Assembly (NCBI GenBank): GCA_038234045.1
Contig: JBBSUX010000108.1
Coordinates: forward strand, 1-10,805
From: JBBSUX01 sp038234045
GTDB taxonomy: Bacteria; Pseudomonadota; Gammaproteobacteria; Burkholderiales; Burkholderiaceae_C
DNA: 10,805 nucleotides
Reading direction: 5' to 3'
The notes under the pieces are model-generated. The model had not been told where the DNA came from, ran no database searches, and was given only the letters and a program-made list of their open reading frames with translations. The translations under genes were made by a program, and so were the position numbers. Shown piece after piece: positions 1-6,732 of this stretch (within the stretch, counting starts at the first letter, position 1; each line of letters starts with the position of its first letter).

Positions 1-1
1 C

Positions 2-1342
2 AGCTATTGCCGTTATCGGGGCGATCATCTGAGCCAGGTGCATCGCGGCGCGCTGACGCTGAAGCTGCTCACCTTCGCGCCGACCGGTGCCATCGTCGCG
101 GCGCCCACCACCTCGCTGCCGGAATCGATCGGCGGGGAACGCAACTGGGATTACCGCTACTGCTGGGTGCGCGATTCATGCTTTGCGTTGTATGCCCTTT
201 CGGTGCTCGGTTATGGCGGAGAGGCGCGTTGCTTTCACGAGTTTCTGGCGCGCGCCATCGACCGTTCTTTGCCTGTAGTGCAGCCGATGTACGGCATCAA
301 TGGCAATCAGCGCCTGCCCGAATTGGTGCTCGATCATCTGGAGGGCTACCGCGCCAGCGCACCGGTGCGCACCGGAAATGGCGCCTATCTGCAGCGGCAG
401 ATCGATGCCTATGGGCAGATGCTTGATCTATCGCTGCTGTTTCAGACTCTGGGCGGCAAACTCGATCCGCAATACAAGCGCCTCTTGGGCGCCGTGGCGC
501 AGTTCATCAAGCAGCATTGGCGCGAGCCCGACCAGGGCATCTGGGAAGTGCGCGGACCAGCGCGTAACTACGTGCACAGCAAACTGATGAGCTGGGTCGG
601 ACTCGACCGCGCAGCGCGACTGCTGGACGGCGACTGGGCGCTGGAAGCACTGCGGGCAGCAGACAATATTCGCGCGCACGCCGTAGTGCCCGCCACCACG
701 CGAGCCGACGCCAGCGCGCCGCTGCCGGGTGACGCGCAGCAGTGCGACGATGACGCCGCCCGGCAGCGCGATCTTCCCGGAGCCCTGCGTCAGGCCTACG
801 ATGGCGGGGTAGACGCTTCGGTTTTGCTGGCGCCGATGCTGGCTTTCGATCTGTCTGACGAAACGCTGAAGGCGACCATCCAGACGGTGAAGGATCGGCT
901 TGGCCGTGATGGTTTTGTCTGCCGCTATGCCGGAGCCGACGGTCTTTCGGGCAGCGAGGGCTCTTTTCTGGTCTGCTCTTCCTGGCTCATCGACGCACAA
1001 CTGGCAGCCGGTCAGTTGGACGACGCGCGCGCCGGACTCAAGCACCTGCTGGCTTGCGGCAACGATGTCGGGCTTTTCTCGGAAGAGGCGGATGCCTCCA
1101 GTGGCGCCATGCTGGGAAATTTCCCCCAGGCTCTCACGCACCTTGGCGTGATCGGCAACATCGTCAACCTGCAACTGGCCGAAAAGCACGGCGCCAAGGC
1201 ATTGCATGGCTCTTACGCCGACCGGGCGCGGCTTGCGGTGGATGCGACGTTTGGTTGGCGCGGTGTGCTGGCGGCCATGTGGCAGATGCGGCGGTTCGGG
1301 CGCTTCCAGTCGTCTAAAAAGTCGAAGCTGGCCTGGCCTTGA
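2..1342 (+). CDS. Glycoside hydrolase family 15 protein (glucoamylase/trehalase-like), 5'-truncated by window edge
   Basis: The reading frame is open from the first bases, so the true start lies upstream; 446 residues are visible of a family usually near 600. The protein should be an inverting alpha-glucosidase that releases glucose from alpha-glucans or trehalose, probably in the cytoplasm since no signal peptide can be seen. Family marks are the stretch APTTSLPESIGGERNWDYRY followed by CWVRDS (visible residues about 33-58), the block WEVRG...HSKLMSWVGLDRA with the likely general acid E182, and FSEEADASSGAMLGNFPQAL near the C-terminus, where E361 or E362 is the likely general base. Both catalytic regions are intact. 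A variable, Asp/Ala-rich stretch (about residues 230-260) interrupts the central part. Such genes often sit beside otsA/otsB trehalose genes, but any such neighbour would be upstream of the window. Downstream it meets convergent genes. Glucoamylase versus trehalase activity cannot be decided from sequence alone. Confidence 0.9.
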   Translation, partial: SYCRYRGDHLSQVHRGALTLKLLTFAPTGAIVAAPTTSLPESIGGERNWDYRYCWVRDSCFALYALSVLGYGGEARCFHEFLARAIDRSLPVVQPMYGINGNQRLPELVLDHLEGYRASAPVRTGNGAYLQRQIDAYGQMLDLSLLFQTLGGKLDPQYKRLLGAVAQFIKQHWREPDQGIWEVRGPARNYVHSKLMSWVGLDRAARLLDGDWALEALRAADNIRAHAVVPATTRADASAPLPGDAQQCDDDAARQRDLPGALRQAYDGGVDASVLLAPMLAFDLSDETLKATIQTVKDRLGRDGFVCRYAGADGLSGSEGSFLVCSSWLIDAQLAAGQLDDARAGLKHLLACGNDVGLFSEEADASSGAMLGNFPQALTHLGVIGNIVNLQLAEKHGAKALHGSYADRARLAVDATFGWRGVLAAMWQMRRFGRFQSSKKSKLAWP

Positions 1343-1386
1343 GTTTGGGGTTTCGGGTTTGTGGGGCCCACTCGGCTTCGTCGAGG

Positions 1387-1466
1387 GCGGACGCCGGGGA
1401 GCAGCCAAAGCCTCATGCCTCATTCTTCCGAAATCGGCTCCGGCTGCTCCCCGACATCTTCCGTGG
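1387..1466 (+). repeat. Variable-stem structured repeat, copy 1
   Basis: An 80-nt unit begins with GCGGA (1387-1391) and ends with CTTCCGTGG (1458-1466). Its stem is a perfect 12-bp pairing of CGGGGAGCAGCC (1395-1406) with GGCTGCTCCCCG (1442-1453). The 35-nt loop contains TCATGCCTC (1413-1421) and GAAATCGGCT (1430-1439), plus an extra six bases between them compared with the other two copies. An inner AGCC/GGCT pairing (1409-1412 with 1436-1439) is also possible. Edge and loop words recur in the copies at 6489-6564 and 6733-6808 (opposite strand), while the stem sequence differs. I know of no named family matching this. Confidence 0.85.
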
Positions 1467-1577
1467 CTGATCGTGCTGCGCTCACTTTTTGAGGTAGTTC
1501 CGGCGGATCAACCCGGGCCGTACTTGCGCCCCCGAAGCCTTACCACTTCCAGGCGATAAACTATGAACGAAAAGAGG

Positions 1578-1604
1578 AATAGCGCTTATTAGATAAGCGC
1601 TATT
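1578..1604. repeat. Interspersed REP-like hairpin (Comamonadaceae-type TAGCGCTT core)
   Basis: AATAGCGCTTAT (1578-1589) and ATAAGCGCTATT (1593-1604) form a perfect 12-bp inverted repeat around a 3-base centre. Read on the minus strand, the flank gives TAGCTAATAGCGCTT (1609-1595), preceded by a T-rich segment. From memory this resembles a short interspersed repeat common between genes in Comamonadaceae; that is recollection and was not searched. The base composition is clearly lower in GC than the neighbouring genes. It may act as a bidirectional transcript end between the two convergent genes. A degenerate relative is seen at 6377-6410. Confidence 0.65.
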
Positions 1605-1676
1605 AGCTACAGCAAAAATAGCAATCCACAGGCTTTGCGTCCGAACCTCTGCGCACATAGTTAACTCACGGCCCGG

Positions 1677-2912
1677 CTAATCGACGACTCGTTCCCCGTT
1701 GACTGGTATCCCCGCTGCTTCGGAATCCGCCCCGAAGCGCTCGACGAAGGACCGATCGATCCGGTCCTTCCAGCGCCACACCCAGCGACCACTCCAGGCC
1801 CAACTTCCCCACGCCGCAATGGCGCGCTCGTCACCGGTGCTGAGAAGATAAAGGGCGCGTCGTTGGGGCTTCCATTCCTCGGGCTTTGTGCCCGTACACA
1901 AGGCGCGCAGGTTGTGCGCCAGAACCGGGCCGGCGCGCACCGCATACACGCCCGATTTGGGCCGCGTATCTGCATAGGCGGCGATATCGCCCGCAGCGGT
2001 GATGGCGGGATGCGAAACGCTCTGCCCGGTCGGTCCAACGCGGACGAAGCCAGCGTCGTCGGTCGCCAGCCTGCTATGGGCTGGCCAGCAGGGCGCAACT
2101 GCTCCGGTGACGGCAAGGCAGGCATCGCAGGGGATGGGCGAATGTGCGTCGGCGCCTCCCTCGAAAAAGAGTTGCCCGTTGTGCAGCGCACGCGCGCGTC
2201 TGCCGCCCAACCAGCCGATGGCGCGTTTTTTCAGCACGGCGGCTACCCGCCGGCGCGCACCCTTCGCGTTGCCAGACAACGGCTCGTCTGCCGACCCGAC
2301 GAGCGTCACATGCAGGTGAGAGATCCCGTCGACCAGCGCCCGTCGGTGAATGGCCAGCGCCAGCTCGACACCCGCTGCACCCGCGCCCAGCACCACCAGA
2401 TTGAACCGCCGATGGCAGTTGGCAAGGATGCGGTCAAGCAGCTTCGGCCAGGCGGAAACGAAGCCTTCGATCGGCCGGATCGCCAGCAGCGGGGATGGTG
2501 CGTCATTGTGGGCGTGCTTTTGTCCGGGTGCGCTGCCTGAAGGAGTGGAATCCCCCGTCATGAGCCCCCCGGCGGAAGCAACCGGGCCGGTATCGATGGA
2601 AAGCCGGTCGAAGGCGATAACGCTGCCATCCGAGCAGGCGCCGGTTTCGGCGCCGAGGTCGATGCCTGTGCAGGCGGCCAGATGCAGATGGATGCCGGCA
2701 CGCGCCGCTAGCGCATCGAGCGCGATGGCGCATTCATCGATGGCGTAGCGGCCTGCCACCCAGCCAGGGAGCATCCCCGAGTAGATTTGCCGACGGTAGG
2801 GCGTGATCAGCGTGACTTCCCAGCCAGCGATCGGCGAGCGCGCCAGATCCTGCAGCACCGCAAGGTGCGCATGGCCGCCGCCCAGCAGCACCAGATGCCG
2901 GGGTTTCGTCAC
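1677..2912 (-). CDS. FAD/NAD(P)-dependent oxidoreductase of the SelD N-terminal-associated type
   Basis: This 411-residue flavoprotein has two dinucleotide-binding folds: GGGHAHLAVL at residues 11-20 for FAD and GAGAAGVELA at 176-185 for NAD(P)H. A second FAD contact, ITAAGDIAAY, lies at 304-313. The C-terminal block LYLLSTGDERAIAAWGSWAW and the following RWVWRWKDRIDR (354-386) are typical of the pyridine nucleotide-disulfide oxidoreductase family found fused to, or next to, selenophosphate synthetase SelD, and related to type II NADH dehydrogenases. No SelD is present here, so the electron acceptor is unknown. Residues about 117-141 are a low-complexity insertion. The start is GTG at 2912, whose first bases overlap the stop codon of the upstream DUF3047 gene (GTGA). 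No good ribosome binding site is seen, which suggests translational coupling. The call to this family is firm; the reaction is not. Confidence 0.85.
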   Translation of the reverse strand: MTKPRHLVLLGGGHAHLAVLQDLARSPIAGWEVTLITPYRRQIYSGMLPGWVAGRYAIDECAIALDALAARAGIHLHLAACTGIDLGAETGACSDGSVIAFDRLSIDTGPVASAGGLMTGDSTPSGSAPGQKHAHNDAPSPLLAIRPIEGFVSAWPKLLDRILANCHRRFNLVVLGAGAAGVELALAIHRRALVDGISHLHVTLVGSADEPLSGNAKGARRRVAAVLKKRAIGWLGGRRARALHNGQLFFEGGADAHSPIPCDACLAVTGAVAPCWPAHSRLATDDAGFVRVGPTGQSVSHPAITAAGDIAAYADTRPKSGVYAVRAGPVLAHNLRALCTGTKPEEWKPQRRALYLLSTGDERAIAAWGSWAWSGRWVWRWKDRIDRSFVERFGADSEAAGIPVNGERVVD

Positions 2913-3787
2913 GCGCCGCGATCTGGCGCTGGCTCGCCGGAAGAGTTGGAGAACTGCAGATCGCCGAACCAGGCGTCGACCGATTCACCCGTGTTGTCGG
3001 TATCGCCACCGATACCCACGCCGCTCACGTGCGGCATGGCGCCCCCAAACGCTTCGGTCCAGTCGCGCCGGATGTCGCGCGCATGCGAGCGCCAGGTTTC
3101 GGGCGGGCTCTGCGGCGGGCTGTCCATCACGATCATGCGGACCCGGTCGGTATACGGGTTCCAAGCGCTGGTGCCGGTTGCCTGCCTGGTGCCGCCCCAG
3201 ACGTAGCAGAGCGCGGCTGCGGGTACGTCCGCGCCCGAGAGCGCGCGTGCTGCGCGGATCTTCAGGTTGTCGCCAAACGAGAGGCGATCCAGTGGCAGAT
3301 CAAAGAACACATAGAGCCGCGCCGCATAGTCATCACCATCCTTCTGGCTCAGGTCAGAGCCCGCCAGCGCATGCGAGACGCGCCAGCGCCAGTGCAGCCA
3401 CGGCAGGGTGCTGGCATTGATGTCGGTTCGTGCGATCCAGGAAGAGGAGGAGGCAGACGAACGCATCTGCAGCACATGGCCCGGCCCGGCCGACGCGCCC
3501 GACGCTAACGCCGGATCGGGAGCGATCATGAACTGGTTGGCGGGCTTGCCGTTGGGCAGGCGCTGATGCTCCCAGCCCCGGGCAATGGCGCTGCCGAGGG
3601 GAGCGGTACTCAGCAGGGGCAGCTGGTGCGGTAGATTTCCTGCCGACCCGAGCGCGCCGGTCGATCCAGTTGCAGCATCGGCTGCCTGCGCAGCGGCGCT
3701 GCCCGCCACGCCTGGGAGGACGCTGGTGCCCAGGCCCATTCCGAGACCGATTCCCAGCTGCAGCAGCGTGCTTCGACGGGTGCTCAT
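2909..3787 (-). CDS. DUF3047 family protein, probably Tat-exported
   Basis: The 292-residue product begins with a twin-arginine-like leader: STRRSTLLQ at residues 2-10, a Gly/Leu/Ala-rich hydrophobic stretch to about 30, and a plausible cleavage after AQA at about residue 35. The mature part matches what I recall of DUF3047: an early GWEHQRLPNGKPANQF segment, LPWLHWRWRV, DDYAARLYVFFD, an ALCYVWGGTR block and the closing DAWFGDLQFS. The biochemical function of the family is not known to me. The gene ends in a GTGA overlap with the downstream oxidoreductase gene and lies 40 bases beyond the GST gene on the same strand, so the three may be one operon. A periplasmic protein coupled to a cytoplasmic flavoenzyme is a curious pairing. 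The ATG at 3787 has no clear Shine-Dalgarno; the Tat leader begins right there, which supports this start. Confidence 0.8.
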   Translation of the reverse strand: MSTRRSTLLQLGIGLGMGLGTSVLPGVAGSAAAQAADAATGSTGALGSAGNLPHQLPLLSTAPLGSAIARGWEHQRLPNGKPANQFMIAPDPALASGASAGPGHVLQMRSSASSSSWIARTDINASTLPWLHWRWRVSHALAGSDLSQKDGDDYAARLYVFFDLPLDRLSFGDNLKIRAARALSGADVPAAALCYVWGGTRQATGTSAWNPYTDRVRMIVMDSPPQSPPETWRSHARDIRRDWTEAFGGAMPHVSGVGIGGDTDNTGESVDAWFGDLQFSNSSGEPAPDRGA

Positions 3788-3827
3788 GAAGAACGCGAGC
3801 GGTTCGAGGTCGCGAACAAGGCCTGCA

Positions 3828-4442
3828 TCACGCTGCTTTCAGAAGACCTTCGGCCTCCATAGCCGCCCTGACAGCCGGACGCGCCGCGACGCGTTTGGCA
3901 TGGGCCTGAACGTTGGCAAGGCCGCCAAGGTCGAGGCCGACGCGCGGAGCCCAGCTTCCTACGGTGAAGAGATAACCGTCGGCAACCGAGAAATCGGCTC
4001 CGGCAAGATAGTCCTTGCCGGCGAGCTGATCGTCCACGAACTGGAAGCGCTTGAGCAGCCTGTCCTTGGTGGCGGCCTTGAAGTCTTCAGGCGTTGCGGG
4101 ATTGAAGATCGGGCCGAAGCTCTTGTGGAGTTCGGTGCCGATGAAATTCAGCCATTCCTGCAGGCGATAACGCGCCATGGTGCCATTGGCCGGGGCCAGA
4201 TTTTTCTGCGGCACCTGATCCGCGATGTATTGGACGATGGCCGGGCCTTCCCGTAGCCGCGAACCGTCGTCGAGCTCCAGCAGAGGCACATACCCTAGCG
4301 GATTGATGCGGTAGTAGTCAGTGCCATCGGGCAGCAAGTGCGTTTTGGTAGGCGCAGCAATGGCTTCGAAGGTCAGGCCCGCCTCACGCAGCGCAATGTG
4401 GGCGGAAAGGGAGCAGGCGCCGGGGCTGTAATAGAGCTTCAT
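3828..4442 (-). CDS. gstA: Glutathione S-transferase, beta class (GstA-like)
   Basis: The 204-residue protein aligns closely in length and layout with E. coli GstA (201 residues). The thioredoxin-fold N-terminal domain starts MKLYYSPGACSLSAHIALRE and carries the beta-class catalytic Cys10. Pro53 in the YVPLL segment is the expected cis-proline, and EGPAI (65-69) binds the gamma-glutamyl part of glutathione. In the helical C-terminal domain His106 (TELHKSF) falls at the same number as the active-site histidine of E. coli GstA, and FSVADGYLF (151-159) is the conserved N-capping motif. It conjugates or binds glutathione to electrophiles in the cytoplasm and may serve as a peroxidase. The start ATG at 4442 matches the family start; only a weak GGA lies upstream. 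It is probably the first gene of the minus-strand group with DUF3047 and the oxidoreductase. Confidence 0.93.
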   Translation of the reverse strand: MKLYYSPGACSLSAHIALREAGLTFEAIAAPTKTHLLPDGTDYYRINPLGYVPLLELDDGSRLREGPAIVQYIADQVPQKNLAPANGTMARYRLQEWLNFIGTELHKSFGPIFNPATPEDFKAATKDRLLKRFQFVDDQLAGKDYLAGADFSVADGYLFTVGSWAPRVGLDLGGLANVQAHAKRVAARPAVRAAMEAEGLLKAA

Positions 4443-4670
4443 GAGGTTTTCCAGGTCAGTGGTGGGATGCGAAGGGCCATCCTAGCCGAGCCGGCCCACC
4501 CTGTCTTTTGGCGGACTTGTCAGGGGAGCGGCCGGGCGGGTGAAGCAGTCCTACAGAGGAAAGCGCAGGCGCCTCACCAGCGCGTTTCAGGCCCTTGCTT
4601 AGCATTTGCGCAGCTCAAGAATTTTGGGCAGGTGATGCCTGCATCGTCTTTTCATCATTGGAGTTTTGCC

Positions 4671-4856
4671 ATGCTCAAGTACGCGATCATCTTTGCCGTC
4701 ATTTCCCTGATCGCCGGCGCTCTCGGCTTTGGCGGGGTCGCAGCGGGTTCAGCCGGCATTGCCAAGGTGTTGTTCGGCTTGTTCCTGGTGCTCGCGATCA
4801 TCTTCGTGGTGCTTGCGGCCCTTGGCGTTGGCGCCGCCAAGAAGATGATGGATTGA
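4671..4856 (+). CDS. DUF1328 (YtjA-like) small membrane protein
   Basis: A 61-residue, very hydrophobic protein: MLKYAIIFAVISLIAGALGF, then a Gly/Ala turn, then a second helix from about residue 31 to 52, ending in the charged tail KKMMD. Two transmembrane helices in the inner membrane are expected. Sequence and length match DUF1328/YtjA, a widespread proteobacterial family of unknown function. The ATG at 4671 is chosen although the frame is open upstream, because GGAG (4660-4663) lies seven bases before it and the family begins exactly there. The gene is divergent from gstA; the 228-base gap between them (4443-4670) should hold both promoters, but I see no clear -35/-10 pair. No obvious terminator follows. 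Confidence 0.88.
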   Translation: MLKYAIIFAVISLIAGALGFGGVAAGSAGIAKVLFGLFLVLAIIFVVLAALGVGAAKKMMD

Positions 4857-5499
4857 CGAACCGGGCCTCTATACATCTTCAAAATAATAAAGAGGGACGA
4901 TTCGGTATCTTTTGGCTGGCGCTTGCCTGTGATGGTTCCGACCTGATTCCCCGTTGCTGAGACATGTCGCATAGTTTTTCTCCCTCCGTGCTATTGCTTC
5001 CGTTCGATCGTCACGGCGTTACCGACGAAAGCTCCGCAGACAAGCAGTCGTCGATCCCGATGTACACGCCGCGCTGGTATGCGCTGCGGGTGCTGGACAC
5101 CACAGCTCATGACTGGTGGACGGATGGTGTGCCTCCGGTCCGAGGGCGTAGGCAACGGGCACGGCAAGCGGTGGCGGGTATTGCAGCAGGTGTCGTTCGC
5201 CGTATGCAGCCGCAGCTTGGACGCGCTGACGAGAAGGCCGAGTCGGACATCCCGCAAGCCAGCGCTAAACGGCGGCGGTTGCCAGGCTGAAGGTTCCCTG
5301 AAGGAAGGGCGCATCAGGATCACTGGCGGGCCTGACGCTTTGCTCACTGGCGACCTTCTCGGTCGCCTTTTTGTTGTCGGGCGTGCCTGCTGCAGCGATG
5401 CGGTGATGTTCAGTTTCTTCTTTTCGACGCGCATCAAGCCTGGGCAGTTCTACCGAAGCCGGTTTCTGTGTACAACAACCTGAGTTTTTCGACCCAACC
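4857..5499. other. 643-base stretch without a convincing gene
   Basis: Several overlapping frames are open on both strands, as expected for high-GC DNA, but none has a recognisable motif. The least implausible runs 4964-5290 (+, 108 residues, starting MSHSFSPSVLLLPF). It has no good ribosome binding site and an Arg-rich second half, so I do not call it. A strong intrinsic terminator on the plus strand at 5349-5372 shows that something upstream is probably transcribed: a long 3' end of the DUF1328 transcript, a small RNA, or the weak 4964-5290 frame. No match to tmRNA, RNase P RNA, SRP RNA or tRNA was seen by eye. Confidence 0.5.
5349..5372 (+). terminator. Intrinsic (Rho-independent) terminator
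   Basis: GGCGACC (5349-5355), the loop TTCTC and GGTCGCC (5361-5367) make a perfect 7-bp GC-rich stem followed directly by five T (5368-5372) and TTGTTG-type sequence. This is a textbook plus-strand terminator. The nearest confident plus-strand gene upstream, the DUF1328 gene, ends almost 500 bases earlier, so its natural target is unclear. It would also isolate the transglutaminase gene that starts at 5500. Confidence 0.85.
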
Positions 5500-6348
5500 A
5501 TGGCATCTCCTTCGATCACCGCTTTGCGTTGCGACCTTGAATACTCGGTCAATGGCGATGCACACTTCTGCTTCAACATCCAGGCCTCCCGATCCGGCGG
5601 TCAGGAGATAGTGGAAGAGTCCTTAATGGTTACCCCCTCAAACGGCATGGAAGAGTACGAGGATCCCAACAACGGAAACCGGTTCTTCCGGTGCAATGCC
5701 ACCTCAGGCGTGCTCGCGATCCGGTATGAAGCACGTGTGCGGATGTCGAGAGCACACCCGGACGAGTCCTTGCTTGAATCGGCTGTCGGCGATCTGCCGC
5801 ACGAAGTGCTGCATTGCCTGATGCCCACCCGATATTGCGAATCCGATGTGATGAGCCGGGCCGCGCAACATCTCTTTGGTCAGGTTCCGCAGGGCTACCA
5901 GCGGGTGGCGCACATTTGCCAGTGGATTCGGGAAAACATCGCCTATCAGCTCGGGGTGAGCACCGCCACCACCAGTGCCAAGGATGTATATCTTCAGCGC
6001 GCCGGTGTGTGCCGCGATTTTGCGCATCTGGCCATCACCTTTTGCCGCGCACTGAACATTCCTGCGCGCCTGGTTGTGGGATATGTGCACTTTCAGGAGC
6101 CGCCGCAGGATTTCCACGCAGTGTTTGAGGTGTGGCTCGGCGGCCAATGGGTCATGTTCGATCCCACAGCCCTCGCCCCCGTCGAGCACGTGGTTCGGGT
6201 GGGTACCGGTCGCGATGCCAAAGATACTGCCTTCGCCACCCTGTTCGGACCGGTGAGCATGACGTACCTGAACATTCAGGTGAACGCCGACGGTAGTCCT
6301 CCGTTGGAGAACCCAGATCCTGCGCAGGCGACGGTGCGGATGGTTTAG
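5500..6348 (+). CDS. Transglutaminase-like cysteine protein
   Basis: A 282-residue protein. The N-terminal part (about 1-110) is the beta-rich region usual in bacterial transglutaminase-like proteins. The papain-like core follows, with the catalytic triad visible as Cys171 (AGVCRDFAHLAITF), His206 (DFHAVFEVW) and Asp221 (MFDPTALAP). No signal peptide or membrane segment is seen, so it is likely cytoplasmic. Family members act as peptidases, amidases or crosslinking enzymes; which applies here cannot be told. The ATG at 5500 has no strong Shine-Dalgarno; the nearest purine patch, TGAG, lies about 15 bases upstream, but the encoded N-terminus already fits the domain. The gene stands alone, with a terminator before it (5349-5372) and a repeat-rich gap after it. 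Confidence 0.87.
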   Translation: MASPSITALRCDLEYSVNGDAHFCFNIQASRSGGQEIVEESLMVTPSNGMEEYEDPNNGNRFFRCNATSGVLAIRYEARVRMSRAHPDESLLESAVGDLPHEVLHCLMPTRYCESDVMSRAAQHLFGQVPQGYQRVAHICQWIRENIAYQLGVSTATTSAKDVYLQRAGVCRDFAHLAITFCRALNIPARLVVGYVHFQEPPQDFHAVFEVWLGGQWVMFDPTALAPVEHVVRVGTGRDAKDTAFATLFGPVSMTYLNIQVNADGSPPLENPDPAQATVRMV

Positions 6349-6376
6349 GCGCGCGTGTTTCTGGAAGCCAAGAGAT

Positions 6377-6410
6377 AAGCACTCATTTATTGATAGCTGG
6401 TTGCGCTTTC
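6377..6410 (+). repeat. Degenerate relative of the 1578-1604 REP-like repeat
   Basis: TAGCTggTTGCGCTT (6394-6408) matches TAGCTaaTAGCGCTT read on the minus strand at 1609-1595, and the T-rich flank on its 5' side also lines up (CATTTATTGA here, CTATTTTTGCTG there). The second half does not form the perfect hairpin found at 1578-1604, so this copy appears decayed. The similarity was judged by eye. Confidence 0.4.
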
Positions 6411-6488
6411 AGCTCAGTCGGTTTAGGTGCTTTTTGCTTAATATTTGAACGCTTTTTGGGCGCCTTCCTCGATGACGTTTGGGTAGGG

Positions 6489-6564
6489 GCGGAAGCAGGG
6501 GCGGCCGCCTACGCGTCATGCCTCCGGAAATCGGCTACGGCGGCCGCCCCTGCGCTTCTTTTGG
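6489..6564 (+). repeat. Variable-stem structured repeat, copy 2
   Basis: A 76-nt unit runs from GCGGA (6489-6493) to CTTCTTTTGG (6555-6564). Its stem is a perfect 14-bp pairing of CAGGGGCGGCCGCC (6496-6509) with GGCGGCCGCCCCTG (6539-6552), extended by GAAG/CTTC (6492-6495 with 6555-6558) across a two-base bulge. The 29-nt loop holds TCATGCCTC (6516-6524) and GGAAATCGGCT (6526-6536). Same orientation as copy 1, inverted relative to copy 3. The short T-run inside CTTCTTTTGG could give weak termination after the transglutaminase gene, but the conserved edges and loop argue for more than a terminator. Confidence 0.87.
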
Positions 6565-6607
6565 CGTGGGAGCGGTCGGAACCGGCTGCCTGCCTCCGTG
6601 GTAAGTA

Positions 6608-6704
6608 AATTGAAAAGCGTGCGTGAACCTTTGATACAAGCGCGCGTCCTTGTTGAACGCGCGATCAGAGTGATAGTTGCTCAGCCTCGACTGACTTTTC
6701 AATT
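6608..6704. repeat. 10-bp inverted repeat between structured-repeat copies 2 and 3
   Basis: AATTGAAAAG (6608-6617) is the exact reverse complement of CTTTTCAATT (6695-6704), separated by 77 bases. Between them lies CGCGCGT/ACGCGCG (6641-6647 with 6657-6663), a 7-bp hairpin. The arrangement is nested inside the two oppositely oriented structured repeats. AT-rich 10-mers can pair by chance, so the significance is uncertain. Confidence 0.4.
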
Positions 6705-6732
6705 CTCCAAAAAAGAAGCGAGGCGCTTCCAA

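Larger units (their letters stand above)
1343..1676. other. Intergenic region between convergent genes, with two repeats
   Basis: No gene is supported here. The region separates the 3' ends of the GH15 gene (+) and the oxidoreductase gene (-). It holds one copy of the variable-stem structured repeat (1387-1466) and a separate 12-bp-stem hairpin (1578-1604). Neither is followed by a strong T-run, so neither is a classical intrinsic terminator, though either could slow or stop converging transcription. The remainder, including the short T5 run near 1484, shows no structure I can support. Confidence 0.7.

Noticed and set aside
428..1423. Long open frame on the minus strand across the GH15 gene
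   Set aside because: It is antisense to a gene with clear family motifs, has no recognisable domain, and is the kind of mirror frame expected in GC-rich coding DNA.
3988..4018. GAAATCGGCTCCGG, matching the loop end of structured-repeat copy 1, next to an inverted pair CCGGCAAG/CTTGCCGG
   Set aside because: It lies inside gstA and encodes the conserved FSVADGY and AGKDYLAG segments of the GST fold; the edge words and the rest of the loop are missing, so coding constraint explains it.
4457..4540. Possible fourth, decayed structured repeat: GGTGGG (4461-4466) pairs with CCCACC (4495-4500) across a 28-base loop, followed by TCTTTTGGCG as after copy 2, then GCGGA and CAGGGGAGCGGCCG
   Set aside because: The loop lacks TGCCTC and AAATCGGCT, there is no GCGGA at the correct edge, and the second part has no complementary arm. 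The similarity is too patchy to count.
4628..4642. Small hairpin GCAGG-TGATG-CCTGC before the DUF1328 gene
   Set aside because: Only five base pairs and a short interrupted T-run; not enough for a terminator or riboswitch call.
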